From the NCBI RefSeq assembly GCF_002797375.1, contig NZ_KZ454941.1:2558667-2622666 (forward strand): a DNA stretch of 64,000 bases, read 5' to 3'. A program made the position numbers and the translations under genes. Of this stretch, positions 27,002 to 36,211 are shown piece by piece (the stretch's first letter is position 1; each line of letters opens with the position of its first letter). Origin of the DNA: Bacillus sp. FJAT-42315 (lineage in GTDB: Bacteria > Bacillota > Bacilli > Bacillales > Domibacillaceae). The notes under the pieces were generated by a model. It made no database searches and had not been told where the DNA came from. It was given only the letters and a program-made list of their open reading frames with translations.

Positions 27002-28153
27002 TTATTTTCTGTAAAAACTTTCAAATCTATTAAACATAGAAATGTTAACTAATATACCCATAGAAATAGCGAGCAACATAAGGGACGTCCCACCATAACT
27101 AATAAACGGAAGAGTCACTCCAGTGATCGGAATCAACCCACACACCCCTCCAAGGTTAATACCAGCTTGGATGGCAATCATACTGGAAATACCAACTGCC
27201 ATCATCGAGCCAAATGGGTCTTTACATTTTATAGAAACGTAAATTCCTTTCAAAACAATAAAGCTTAATCCACCAAGGACAAAGATCACACCAAACACAC
27301 CTAGTTCTTCAGCAATAACAGCCATAATAAAGTCAGTATGAGGCTCAGGTAAATAGCCAAGTTTTTGTACACTTTGTCCAAGGCCGGATCCAGTTACTCC
27401 ACCTGAACCAATCGCGAGATAAGAATTGACCAGTTGATAGCCATCACTTTCTTCATGCTTAAATGGATCAAAATGTCCGGTAAAGCGGCTGATTTTTTCG
27501 TCTGTGAAAATTTGATCTTTTTTCCAGATTACCATAGGAGAAAGAATGACGGCAATCATTAAACCTAAAACAATTAGTTTCCACATACTTTTAAATTTCA
27601 TACCTGAGGAAACGATAATTGTACACCCGATAAGAAATATAATAAACGCTGTACCGAAGTCAGGTTGAACAGCGATCACCATACAAGTAACTACTAGAAA
27701 TACAATAGGAGGAATAACTCCTTTGTTAAATGAATTAATATACTTTTGTTTTTTCGCATAGACAGCTGACATATAGATAATAATTACCAACTTAGCAAAC
27801 TCAGCTGGCTGAATACTCAGCCCACCTAAACGAAACCAACTTTGGGCATTATTTGTTGTTTTTCCGAAAAACAAAAGAGAAATCAAAACAGCGAGAATAC
27901 CAAACAAACTAATAAATAAAAATTTACTATTTCTATAAGCTTTATATGGAAATGCTGCTGTAACAATGAAAAGAACCATAGAAAGAAGTAAAAAGATTTT
28001 TTGTCTACTGTAAAAATGATCGCTTGCATAGTCATATTTTTGGACAGCGACTACAGAGCTCGCACTATAAATCATCGTTAATCCAAAAAGACATAATAAA
28101 ACAAATACAGCAATTAAAGAATAATCATAAGATTTAAGAATTTTTTTCCACAT
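27002..28153 (-). CDS. ftsW: Septal peptidoglycan polymerase FtsW
   Basis: SEDS-family glycosyltransferase that polymerises septal peptidoglycan from lipid II together with a class B penicillin-binding protein. The 383-residue membrane protein has ten helices. SEDS signatures are visible: QPAEFAKLVIIIY, QPDFGTAFIIF and PFISYGGTSLM, along with IAEELGVFG. Position ylaN-ftsW-pycA is as in B. subtilis, where this is FtsW rather than RodA or SpoVE. ATG 28153 follows GAGGTGAAGG. Confidence 0.95.
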   Translation of the reverse strand: MWKKILKSYDYSLIAVFVLLCLFGLTMIYSASSVVAVQKYDYASDHFYSRQKIFLLLSMVLFIVTAAFPYKAYRNSKFLFISLFGILAVLISLLFFGKTTNNAQSWFRLGGLSIQPAEFAKLVIIIYMSAVYAKKQKYINSFNKGVIPPIVFLVVTCMVIAVQPDFGTAFIIFLIGCTIIVSSGMKFKSMWKLIVLGLMIAVILSPMVIWKKDQIFTDEKISRFTGHFDPFKHEESDGYQLVNSYLAIGSGGVTGSGLGQSVQKLGYLPEPHTDFIMAVIAEELGVFGVIFVLGGLSFIVLKGIYVSIKCKDPFGSMMAVGISSMIAIQAGINLGGVCGLIPITGVTLPFISYGGTSLMLLAISMGILVNISMFNRFESFYRK

Positions 28154-28210
28154 AAACCTTCACCTCATCCCTTTTACATCTTACTATCATTGGGATGTAT
28201 TATTTTATGT

Positions 28211-28247
28211 AAAAAAACTCAAACATGGAAAATATCCGTTTGAGTTT
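28211..28247 (-). terminator. Terminator of ylaN
   Basis: Minus-strand AAACTCAAAC ... GTTTGAGTTTTTTT, directly after the ylaN stop. Confidence 0.85.
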
Positions 28248-28256
28248 CTTTCACGT

Positions 28257-28538
28257 TTATTTTTCAGTAGATGCCTCGTGGAGAGCCGATAATTCTCTTT
28301 CTAAAGAATCAATCAACTCTTTTCCATCTTGTTCATCAACTAGTCCTAAACGTATGGCAAAATCTATTTCACGGGATAAGCCAAACATTTGAGTATCAAG
28401 CACTTCCTCATAAAGAGGACATTGGGGCATCGTTAAGTTGTCCATTTGAACTTTAATGAGGCGCAAAATCTTTTCTGCGTCTGCTTCTAATAGAGAGTAG
28501 GCTTTTTCCCTGTGATCGACTTTCATTTCAGACGCCAT
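28257..28538 (-). CDS. ylaN: YlaN family iron-homeostasis protein (DUF1507)
   Basis: A 93-residue helical protein, essential under some conditions in B. subtilis; recent work links it to iron supply and to relief of Fur repression. Diagnostic segments are [23 protein letters not shown] and [18 protein letters not shown] 28538 has AGGGGGAG upstream. It precedes ftsW on the same strand but has its own terminator between. Confidence 0.9.
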   Translation of the reverse strand: MASEMKVDHREKAYSLLEADAEKILRLIKVQMDNLTMPQCPLYEEVLDTQMFGLSREIDFAIRLGLVDEQDGKELIDSLERELSALHEASTEK

Positions 28539-28699
28539 TTGTACACTCCCCCTATTCCGTGCAATGGATTAGCTATAATTTAAAATTCTATCGTTAATCG
28601 GATTATTTTGCAAGGAATTTTGTATTTGTCTCCTGACAAGAAAACAATTAAGAGCTATACTTTACTTTGAACAACCAATACACGCAAGGAGGAAACACA

Positions 28700-29200
28700 G
28701 TGGAAAACATTATGCCCATTTACGGAAAAGTGAAATTTTCTGTGACATTAGATCCAGGTGTATGGATTTTTGACGATCGTCGGATTGATTTAGATACATA
28801 TTTTGATACGAACGAAACCGAAAGCCTTTCCGAAGAAGAAGAATACACAAAAAATATTTCTCAGTTTTGGGATAAAGAAATTCGTGAAGGAGCGATTTCA
28901 CCACCTACGATCAAATCAGAGAAGAAATTTCTAAAAGAACAAATACTAAATGGGACTTTCGCTATACCATTTGAACCTTTTTTAAAAAATGCGGAGCCAA
29001 ACGAAGAAGCGACTATGATCATCATTGAAACTGAAAATGGTGAAGAACGACTCCCATTACATAACGCAAACAATATGTTGTTAGCTTTTTCGAAACAGGG
29101 AAAACCACTTCGAGAAGACGGTCCTGTTCATGTGTTATATAAAGATGGCTCTAATCGTGAACATCCAATTCGTCGTGTAAAAGCCTTTCGAATTGATTAA
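28700..29200 (+). CDS. Uncharacterised conserved Bacillus protein
   Basis: A 166-residue acidic soluble protein starting VENIMPIYGKVKFSVTLDPGVWIFDDRRID. I do not recognise an enzyme family; the N-terminal half looks like small beta strands, and the end contains two-strand units such as GPVHVLYKDGSNREHPIRRVKAF. GTG 28700 is the start because AAGGAGG (28686-28693) is seven bases upstream; an ATG at 28667 would include that site. It is divergent from ylaN and convergent with the HD-GYP gene. It occupies the place of ylaL/ylaM in B. subtilis but does not look like glutaminase. Confidence 0.75.
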   Translation: MENIMPIYGKVKFSVTLDPGVWIFDDRRIDLDTYFDTNETESLSEEEEYTKNISQFWDKEIREGAISPPTIKSEKKFLKEQILNGTFAIPFEPFLKNAEPNEEATMIIIETENGEERLPLHNANNMLLAFSKQGKPLREDGPVHVLYKDGSNREHPIRRVKAFRID

Positions 29201-29282
29201 TCATCAGCGAACTTTTGGAACAATACTTCCTATTTAAAAATCCCATTATTTCTCTGCGCCTGTCACTTCGCTTTCGGTGTAG

Positions 29283-29326
29283 AAAAAAGGGGCGCCTCAT
29301 CCATTTATGAGACGTCCCCTTTTTTC
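29283..29326. terminator. Shared terminator between the 166-residue protein gene and the HD-GYP gene
   Basis: AAAAAAGGGG...CTCAT / ATGAG...CCCCTTTTTT, a long nearly perfect stem between convergent genes, overlapping the HD-GYP stop codon. Confidence 0.87.
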
Positions 29327-30426
29327 TGCTGTTTTCCTAATAGAGTCGTATCTGTTTCGCTTATCATTGCCGTTAATTCCTTAGACAAATCTAATTCATA
29401 CGGCTGATCCAATTCATCGTTTTCTTCTTCTAATATTAATAACACAGGGCGGTCGCTAACATGAGGCGTTTGCCTTAGCACAACCCCTTTTCGATGATCA
29501 TGCAAATGAACGGTTAAGCCATTCGGGTAGACAACAATTGACTTACGAAACGCTTCTACCATTTCCGCATCGAATTGAGTTCCCGCTCCCGCATATAGTA
29601 TTTCTAGACCTTCGGAAGGAAGCATCGCCTGCCTGTATATTCGATTGGAGGTGACAGCATCGTACACATCGGTAATCCCTAAAATTTTTCCATATAAATG
29701 AATTTGATCACCTGTAATCCCTCGAGGATAACCTGTACCATTGAGTCTTTCGTGATGCTGATAAGCACAATGAGCAGCTGTAAGTGGAATGCTATGTTCC
29801 TTCCTTAAAATATTAAATCCATATTCAGCGTGCTTTTTGATTTCTTCATACTCTCCATCCGTCAGTCGCGAAGGTTTCATTAAAATAGAATGAGGAACAA
29901 GTATTTTTCCAACATCATGCAGCATCGCCCCAAGACCAATCTCTTCTAGCTGTTGAGACTTTAGTTGTAACTTTAAACCAAGTGCTAATGTATAGATCGT
30001 GACATTGAGTGAGTGTGCTAAAATATAATTGTCGTGTGCACATACGTCAGAGAGCAAGGAAACGGCTTCCTTATGCCCTTTTATTTGATCAAGCATCTCA
30101 CGTATCACGCTCTTAAACTGCCTCTCCATTTTGTCAAATGAAAACTTACTGTTGAAGTTTTTCGCATTCGCTACATCTTCAAACGATTGTTTCATTACAC
30201 TGAGAGCTTCCTGGCGCGCTTTTTCTGTCACAGCAGGACGAAACACAATATCTTCTGTTTTTTCGTCTTCCATATAAACAAATGTAATGCCGAGTTGGTG
30301 TAGTCGCAATATCATTTGCTTCGTAAGTGGAATTCCATGTCCAATAAGAATTTGACCAGTCTCATTATATACTGGTTTAGCTAACTTAACATGCTCTTTT
30401 AATGTTGAAACAGCGACTAGTCTCAT
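29305..30426 (-). CDS. HD-GYP domain cyclic-di-GMP phosphodiesterase
   Basis: A 373-residue cytosolic protein. An N-terminal region (about 1-115) of the type often preceding HD-GYP domains is followed by a complete HD-GYP domain: MLHDVGKI (HD at 170-171), QHHERLNGTGYP (about 223-234), and IYRQAMLP. All metal ligands of an active enzyme seem present, so hydrolysis of cyclic di-GMP is likely. B. subtilis 168 lacks a gene here. Start is uncertain: ATG 30426 (MRLVAVSTL) with GGGAG ten bases upstream, or GTG 30450 with GAGG five bases upstream. A C-terminal extension of about 90 residues is not assigned. Confidence 0.87.
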   Translation of the reverse strand: MRLVAVSTLKEHVKLAKPVYNETGQILIGHGIPLTKQMILRLHQLGITFVYMEDEKTEDIVFRPAVTEKARQEALSVMKQSFEDVANAKNFNSKFSFDKMERQFKSVIREMLDQIKGHKEAVSLLSDVCAHDNYILAHSLNVTIYTLALGLKLQLKSQQLEEIGLGAMLHDVGKILVPHSILMKPSRLTDGEYEEIKKHAEYGFNILRKEHSIPLTAAHCAYQHHERLNGTGYPRGITGDQIHLYGKILGITDVYDAVTSNRIYRQAMLPSEGLEILYAGAGTQFDAEMVEAFRKSIVVYPNGLTVHLHDHRKGVVLRQTPHVSDRPVLLILEEENDELDQPYELDLSKELTAMISETDTTLLGKQQKKGDVS

Positions 30427-30564
30427 TTGCCGATAACTCCCATCTACCACGATAACCTCAGATCTGATATATTACAATTTCTTATACCGCTTTCAGTAGT
30501 TTATTTTAACACATTTTCCATTCATCATTGAATTTTTTTCGACATAAACAGCCAAAAATAAAAC

Positions 30565-30649
30565 AAAAAACTTGATCCTGAAAAGCAATATGTGGTATAT
30601 GGAGAGAATTAACTCCTTCACATACCACATATTCCAACAGAAATCAAGT
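30565..30649 (-). terminator. Compound hairpin terminator of ylaK
   Basis: Outer arms ACTTGAT (30570-30576) / ATCAAGT (30643-30649) enclose a long inner stem (30587-30604 with 30613-30633, AATATGTGGTAT / ATACCACATATT). On the minus strand it ends in TTTTTTGTTTTATTTTT. Unusually large for an intrinsic terminator. Confidence 0.72.
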
Positions 30650-30671
30650 CATTATAAGATATTATTTCATA

Positions 30672-32000
30672 CTACAATAAATCAGCGGCTAATTGAGCTA
30701 AACCAGATCTTTCTCCCTTCATCAGTTTAATATGACCTGCAACGGCTTGATCTTTAAACTTTTCGATCGCATAGGTTAAACCATTGTTATACTCATCTAA
30801 GTAAGGGTGATCGATTTGAGCGGTGTCGCCCATTAATACGATTTTACTTTTTTCTCCTACTCTTGTTAAAATTGTTTTCACTTCATGCTTCGTTAAATTT
30901 TGTGCTTCATCAATAATAATATATTGTTCCGGAATACTCCGACCACGAATATAGGTAAGTGCCTCCACCTCCACAGAATTTAAACCTGCAAGAATTTGGT
31001 CAATTTCTCCCGACTTTTTCGTATTAAATAAATACTCTAGATTGTCATAAATTGGCTGAATCCACGGTCGTAATTTCTCCTGTTTTTCTCCCGGCAAATA
31101 GCCAATATCTTTTCCAACAGGTACAATCGGTCGAGCGACGAGCAATTTTTTAAACATTTGCAAGTCTTCTGTTTGAAATAATCCCGCCGCTAAAGCGATT
31201 AACGTTTTGCCTGTCCCTGCTTTACCAGCCATCGTAACAAGTGGAATATCCGGTCTCATTAATAACTCGATCGCCATCATTTGCTGCACGTTTCGGGGCT
31301 TGATCCCCCAAATGATTTCCTCATCATGCAATAGCTTTTTCATGTACTTCCCTTTTCCATCCACCATTGCTACAGCTGAAGAAGAGCTTCCTAAGGCATC
31401 CTTTAATAACAAAAACTGATTGGGATAAAAAGGATGATTCGCTACTTCTGAAAGGGCTAATTCTCCTTTTTGATAAAACAAATCTAATGTTTCTTTCGAC
31501 ACATATATTTCTAAAAAGCCTGTATATATATCGCTCATTTCGATGACTCGATCACTTAAAAAGTCCTCAGATTCTAAACCAAGTGCATCCGCCTTCACTC
31601 GAACTAGCGTATCTTTACTGACTAAAATCACAGGACGTCCATTTTCTTTTTCTTTTTCTTCCAATGATAAATTTTTAGCAACCGCCAATATGCGATTATC
31701 ATTTGTCACTTCAATAAAAATATCTTGCAGCTTTTGAAAAGAGCGATGATTTAATTCAATTCGCAAGCTACCTCCATTATCCAACGGCACGCCTTCATGA
31801 AGCTTTCCGGTTTCCCGCAGTTTATCAATGATTTTCGATACAAGTCTAGCATTCCTTCCTATTTCATCCATATACCTTTTTTTCGAGTCTAATTCTTCTA
31901 AAACGACAGCTGGTATCACAATTTCATTGTCTTTAAATGAAAAAATAGCGTATGGATCTTGCAATAAGACATTAGTATCTAAAACATAAATTTTACTCAA
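30672..32000 (-). CDS. ylaK: PhoH-family PIN-domain ATPase YlaK
   Basis: A 442-residue fusion of an N-terminal PIN ribonuclease domain (VLDTNVLLQDP near residues 6-16, EELD at 35-38, DNRILAVAKN) and a C-terminal PhoH ATPase domain with Walker A GKAGTGKT (259-266), Walker B IIIDEAQN and the arginine/TQID-type sensor GDTAQIDHPYLDE. PhoH2-type proteins couple RNA unwinding to cleavage; the Bacillus protein is not well characterised. TTG 32000 is the start, with AGGAGG seven bases upstream. Confidence 0.9.
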   Translation of the reverse strand: MSKIYVLDTNVLLQDPYAIFSFKDNEIVIPAVVLEELDSKKRYMDEIGRNARLVSKIIDKLRETGKLHEGVPLDNGGSLRIELNHRSFQKLQDIFIEVTNDNRILAVAKNLSLEEKEKENGRPVILVSKDTLVRVKADALGLESEDFLSDRVIEMSDIYTGFLEIYVSKETLDLFYQKGELALSEVANHPFYPNQFLLLKDALGSSSSAVAMVDGKGKYMKKLLHDEEIIWGIKPRNVQQMMAIELLMRPDIPLVTMAGKAGTGKTLIALAAGLFQTEDLQMFKKLLVARPIVPVGKDIGYLPGEKQEKLRPWIQPIYDNLEYLFNTKKSGEIDQILAGLNSVEVEALTYIRGRSIPEQYIIIDEAQNLTKHEVKTILTRVGEKSKIVLMGDTAQIDHPYLDEYNNGLTYAIEKFKDQAVAGHIKLMKGERSGLAQLAADLL

Positions 32001-32169
32001 CGAGACGCCTCCTGCTTTTCATCTTTTTTTATTATATGAAGATTAGCTTTGTTGCGTTCTTACAGTTGGGCTGGTAAATATATATGTGCTAATGCATAAG
32101 AATAGACGAAATTCGCACAATAGAAATAGAAAAAGCTTATTAAATTAAAATAATCAAGAGGTGATCATA

Positions 32170-32775
32170 TTGAAAAAAATTGTTATTCTCCTCACTTTAT
32201 TCACACTTTTCGGTTGTGCCCAGAAAAAAGAAGTTGGCTTAGAAACACAGGACGATCGACACAATTCTCAACCGTATCAAGTGAATGTGAAAAATGATCA
32301 AATCAATGAAGGTCAACGTCTTTCTATTCAACAAGCATCAAACCGTTTAGCAAAAACAGCCGAAGACATGCCTGGAGTCAAGAATGCCACAGCAGTCGCA
32401 GTAGGCGATTATGCGATCGTCGGAATTGACGTAGATGCTAATCTCGATCGCTCGGAAGTTGGCTCAATCAAATACACCGTTGCTGAAGCACTGAAAAACC
32501 AACCGTATGGAGCGAATGCTCTTGTCGTTGCTGACCCCGATTTATATGCAAGGCTACAAGAAATAAGAGCCGATATTAACAACGGTCGACCGCTTCAAGG
32601 ATTGGCGAATGAATTAGCCGATATTGCTGGACGCACCATCCCTGAAATTCCTGGAAACTTAACCGAAACAAACGATGCTGACAAAGTGACAGAGCAACCG
32701 AAAACAAAGCTTGCACCAAACGAAGATCGACAGTTAGAAAAACAACAGCAAGAACAATCTAACCATCAGAAATAA
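32170..32775 (+). CDS. ylaJ: YhcN/YlaJ-family sporulation lipoprotein
   Basis: A 201-residue secreted lipoprotein with lipobox LFGC near residue 16 and a YhcN/YlaJ domain (SNRLAKTAEDMPGVKNATAVAVG, AIVGIDVDANLDR). Family members are found in spores and some act in germination. TTG 32170 is the start, since GAGGTGATCATA precedes it; the frame also has a GTG at 32161 inside that ribosome site. The C-terminal 35 residues are glutamine/lysine-rich and low in complexity. A possible promoter TTGCGT-17-TAAATA lies at 32052-32080. Confidence 0.88.
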   Translation: MKKIVILLTLFTLFGCAQKKEVGLETQDDRHNSQPYQVNVKNDQINEGQRLSIQQASNRLAKTAEDMPGVKNATAVAVGDYAIVGIDVDANLDRSEVGSIKYTVAEALKNQPYGANALVVADPDLYARLQEIRADINNGRPLQGLANELADIAGRTIPEIPGNLTETNDADKVTEQPKTKLAPNEDRQLEKQQQEQSNHQK

Positions 32776-32799
32776 TCGTATCAAAATCAGGGAGCTGAA

Positions 32800-33264
32800 T
32801 TATGATTCAGTTCCTTTTTTTAATGCGTCCATCACTTGTCGATCTAGCTTTTCAGCAGCGACTATATCATATGTTTTCTCATAAGCAGGTTCAGAGACCA
32901 TTTTGGAGCCGTAAAACATCACATCACGTATCTCTTCAATGTGAATTTCGACAATCGACACTTTCAATGGAACTGATGATGCCTGCTTCGTTAAAATCTT
33001 ACTTTGACCTGTAATCGTATATGTAGATTCATTTGCAATAAGGTTGATACTTATAGCTGTATTTTTTTCTAAATTTTCAATCATCCGAGAGCGACTAGTA
33101 ACAGCAAAGCGAAGAGTGCTTTCATCCACCGCATAAATCCAGGAAATTGCATGAATCATTGGTCTGCTAGTTTCGTGGTCTATCGTTGCTACAGTCACAA
33201 ACCTGTCATTTTGTAACGCTTCAAACAATACAGGAATTAATTGCGTTTCCAAACGATTAACCAA
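32800..33264 (-). CDS. Pyridoxamine 5'-phosphate oxidase-fold protein
   Basis: A 154-residue split-barrel flavin-binding-fold protein (FVTVATIDHETSRPMIHAISWIYAVDESTLRFAV, then RMIENLEKNTAISINLI), the PNPOx-like family. Small members bind FMN, heme or F420 in various bacteria; the substrate here is unknown. TTG 33264 is the start, with AAGGAGGGG six bases upstream; the frame extends 16 more codons without conservation. Convergent with ylaJ. Confidence 0.82.
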   Translation of the reverse strand: MVNRLETQLIPVLFEALQNDRFVTVATIDHETSRPMIHAISWIYAVDESTLRFAVTSRSRMIENLEKNTAISINLIANESTYTITGQSKILTKQASSVPLKVSIVEIHIEEIRDVMFYGSKMVSEPAYEKTYDIVAAEKLDRQVMDALKKGTES

Positions 33265-33402
33265 ATGAATCCCCTCCTTATTTAATTTCATTATACATGA
33301 AATTTGTGTCACTTCCGAATTTTACGAATCCCTTCTTTTTTCATATGAAGATGTTTACAGACAGTCATGATATACTAATGAAAAAGCACGAGGTGGTTAC
33401 AA

Positions 33403-33603
33403 ATGAGAGTTAAATGTATTTTATGTGAGAAAATCGAGAAAATTGATGATAGTTTACTGATCGCAAAAAGATTAAGAAATCGACCCATTCACACGTATAT
33501 GTGTTCAGAATGCGACAATCGAATTGCTGAAAAGACAAGAGCACGAATTGCTACTGGCCAATTCCACATTTACCGCTCCGGCAAAGAAAAAGAATGGCTA
33601 TAG
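33403..33603 (+). CDS. ylaI: YlaI, DUF2197 zinc-ribbon-like protein
   Basis: A 66-residue protein with two CxxC-type pairs (CILCEK near residue 5 and CSEC near residue 34), suggesting a small zinc ribbon. Function unknown. ATG 33403 follows GAGGTGGTTACAA. It is divergent from the PNPOx-fold gene and convergent with ylaH; the location beside ylaH-typA is as in B. subtilis. Confidence 0.88.
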   Translation: MRVKCILCEKIEKIDDSLLIAKRLRNRPIHTYMCSECDNRIAEKTRARIATGQFHIYRSGKEKEWL

Positions 33604-33615
33604 TTCTCTGTATAC

Positions 33616-33645
33616 AAAAAGGACCGCATCTCGCGGTCCTTTTTC
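33616..33645. terminator. Shared terminator between ylaI and ylaH
   Basis: AAAAAGGACCGC ATCTC GCGGTCCTTTTT between convergent genes. Confidence 0.9.
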
Positions 33646-33952
33646 AAACTTCATTTTCTTTTTTATGCATGCGCAATCTAACTTTATATATTCCAAGAAC
33701 TAACGCAGCTACAAACAAACTTTCAACGACTGGCAGTTGGTAAGAAAGAATTAATAAAAGCAAGGAACCAACGACCAAGGAAATATAGACAATAATGTTT
33801 TTTCCAAGCGATAGCTTCTTAGCGAAACCGAAATTGTATACTAAAATCGACAGGAACACTAAGGCAAGCCAGTAAAGCCTGACAGCCCATGTAACCCCAA
33901 CTCCATTAATTAAGGCGCCCAGTAGTGGACTGACATGCTCTAACCCTTCCAC
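33644..33952 (-). CDS. ylaH: YlaH-like membrane protein
   Basis: A 102-residue membrane protein with three hydrophobic helices and a basic C-terminus. The order typA-ylaH matches B. subtilis; function unknown. GTG 33952 is the start, with GGGGGAG seven bases upstream in the short gap after typA, so it is probably co-transcribed with typA. Confidence 0.85.
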   Translation of the reverse strand: MEGLEHVSPLLGALINGVGVTWAVRLYWLALVFLSILVYNFGFAKKLSLGKNIIVYISLVVGSLLLLILSYQLPVVESLFVAALVLGIYKVRLRMHKKENEV

Positions 33953-33973
33953 TTCCTAACTCCCCCTTAACAC

Positions 33974-35809
33974 TTAGTTTTCTTCGTATTTCTTCTTTTT
34001 CGCGGCTCTTTCTCGCTCGTTCTTATCAAGAATCTTTTTACGAAGACGGATCGATTCAGGTGTAAGTTCACAATACTCGTCCTCGTTTAAATACTCTAAC
34101 GCTTCTTCTAGAGACATGATTCTTGGTTTTTTCATCGTAGTTGTTTGATCTTTCGTTGCTGAACGAACGTTTGTTGCTTGTTTCATTTTCGTAATATTAA
34201 CGGTTAAGTCATTTTCACGAGTATGCTCGCCGACAATCATTCCACCATAAATTTCTGTACCTGGTTCTACAAAGATCGTTCCACGGTCCTCAACTTGCAT
34301 AATACCATATTGAGAAGATTTTCCTGACTCCATAGAAACAAGTACTCCCTGACGACGTCCACCAACACGTCCTGGCTGCATCGGCTGGTAGCTATCAAAT
34401 GTATGGTTAATGATCCCATATCCTCGAGTCATCGTTAAAAATTCAGTTGTATAACCAATTAATCCACGAGCTGGAACGTTAAATACAAGACGAACTTGAC
34501 CGTTTCCATTATTAATCATATCAATCATTTCGCCTTTTCGCGACCCTAATGATTCGATAACGGAGCCTGTGTATTCTTCAGGTACATCAATTTGAACGCG
34601 TTCCACCGGCTCACAACGAACACCATCAATTTCTTTAACAATTACTTCCGGCTTAGATACTTGTAATTCGTATCCTTCACGACGCATATTTTCGATTAAA
34701 ATCGATAAATGCAGTTCTCCACGACCAGACACGATCCATTCATCAGGAGAATCGGTATTTTCTACTCGCAAGCTTACATCTGTTTCAAGCTGTGCTTCTA
34801 GACGCTCTTGAATCTTTCTCGCTGTCACAAATTTACCTTCACGACCAGCAAACGGACTGTTGTTTACAAGGAAAGTCATTTGTAGCGTTGGTTCGTCAAT
34901 ACGAAGAATTGGCAACGCTTCTTGATGTTCAATCGGACAAATCGTTTCCCCAACGTTAATGTCTTCCATACCAGATATAGCAATTAAGTCGCCGGCGTGA
35001 GCTTCTTGGATTTCCATACGCTTCAGACCCATGAAGCCAAAGATTTTCGTTACACGGAAAGATTTTACTGTACCATCATTCTTCATTAAGGCCACTTGTT
35101 GACCTACTTGAATCGTTCCACGGAACACGCGACCAATTCCGATACGACCTACATAATCATTGTAATCAAGTAAAGCCACTTGGAATTGTAACGGCTCTTC
35201 TCTGTTATCAATCGGAGAAGGAATATGTTGTACGATCGCTTCGTATAAAGCTTCCATGTTCTCATCTTGCTTATCAGGCGTTGCGCTTGCTGTTCCGTTA
35301 ATACCAGATGCATAAATCACCGGGAACTCAAGTTGCTCATCATTCGCATCAAGCTCGATAAACAACTCAAGAACTTCATCAACTACTTCTGCCGGACGAG
35401 CAAAGTCACGGTCGATTTTATTCACAACGACGATTGGACGTAAATTCTGTTCTAACGCTTTCTTTAATACAAATCGCGTTTGTGGCATACAGCCTTCGTA
35501 CGCATCGACAACTAACAATACGCCGTCCACCATTTTCATGATTCGTTCAACTTCTCCACCGAAATCGGCATGTCCTGGTGTATCTAGAATGTTGATTTTC
35601 GTATCTTTATATTGGATCGCAGTATTCTTTGCTAAAATCGTAATGCCGCGCTCTCTTTCAATGTCATTTGAATCCATTGCGCGCTCTTCAATGTGCTCAT
35701 TGCTTCTAAAAATTCCAGATTGTTTCAATAATTGATCAACAAGCGTTGTTTTCCCATGGTCAACGTGAGCAATAATCGCAATGTTTTTCAAATCGTTTCT
35801 TGTATTCAA
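33974..35809 (-). CDS. typA: Ribosome-associated GTPase TypA/BipA
   Basis: Translational GTPase of 611 residues related to EF-G and LepA; it acts on 50S assembly and stress or cold adaptation. GTPase motifs are AHVDHGKTT (G1), RGITI (G2), DTPGHADF (G3) and NKID (G4), followed by domain II, an EF-G-like domain and the TypA-specific C-terminal domain. TTG 35809 is the start with AGGAGG seven bases upstream. The C-terminal tail is very lysine/glutamate-rich. Confidence 0.97.
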   Translation of the reverse strand: MNTRNDLKNIAIIAHVDHGKTTLVDQLLKQSGIFRSNEHIEERAMDSNDIERERGITILAKNTAIQYKDTKINILDTPGHADFGGEVERIMKMVDGVLLVVDAYEGCMPQTRFVLKKALEQNLRPIVVVNKIDRDFARPAEVVDEVLELFIELDANDEQLEFPVIYASGINGTASATPDKQDENMEALYEAIVQHIPSPIDNREEPLQFQVALLDYNDYVGRIGIGRVFRGTIQVGQQVALMKNDGTVKSFRVTKIFGFMGLKRMEIQEAHAGDLIAISGMEDINVGETICPIEHQEALPILRIDEPTLQMTFLVNNSPFAGREGKFVTARKIQERLEAQLETDVSLRVENTDSPDEWIVSGRGELHLSILIENMRREGYELQVSKPEVIVKEIDGVRCEPVERVQIDVPEEYTGSVIESLGSRKGEMIDMINNGNGQVRLVFNVPARGLIGYTTEFLTMTRGYGIINHTFDSYQPMQPGRVGGRRQGVLVSMESGKSSQYGIMQVEDRGTIFVEPGTEIYGGMIVGEHTRENDLTVNITKMKQATNVRSATKDQTTTMKKPRIMSLEEALEYLNEDEYCELTPESIRLRKKILDKNERERAAKKKKYEEN

Positions 35810-35964
35810 ATTAGTTCCTCCTGACTAATATAAGCATCTCAATTTCGATATCATTCTTCAATAACTGAATTATTATATCATAAGTCAACATGAATTCCTA
35901 TTTGTTAATTAGGATTGTCAAATCATTTTTTTATTGTAAAATAGAGAAAAAGGAGGGACGGATC

Positions 35965-36150
35965 GTGAGAGAATTCAAGTGGGTGTTTTTTCTATTTGCA
36001 CTGGCAGCTGCTTCCTGTATGATCGGCATGGGAATCGCTATCGGTGAAAGAAGCATGAGCGGAATCATTGGATGTGCGGTTGCCCTTATTGCAGTTATGG
36101 GGTTTGGTTTTTCAACAAAAGCAAAAATGCGCAGAGCAGGTAAATTATAA
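35965..36150 (+). CDS. ylaF: YlaF family membrane protein
   Basis: A 61-residue membrane protein with two hydrophobic helices (FKWVFFLFALAAASCMIGMG and GIIGCAVALIAVMGFGF) and a basic C-terminus. Function unknown. GTG 35965 is the start: AAGGAGGG precedes it by seven bases, while an earlier in-frame ATG at 35890 has none. Divergent from typA, as in B. subtilis. Confidence 0.85.
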   Translation: MREFKWVFFLFALAAASCMIGMGIAIGERSMSGIIGCAVALIAVMGFGFSTKAKMRRAGKL

Positions 36151-36211
36151 AGTGAAACTTCAATCAACAAGGGTGTTTCAGCCTGTTAATGCGGGATAAA
36201 AGATGATATGT

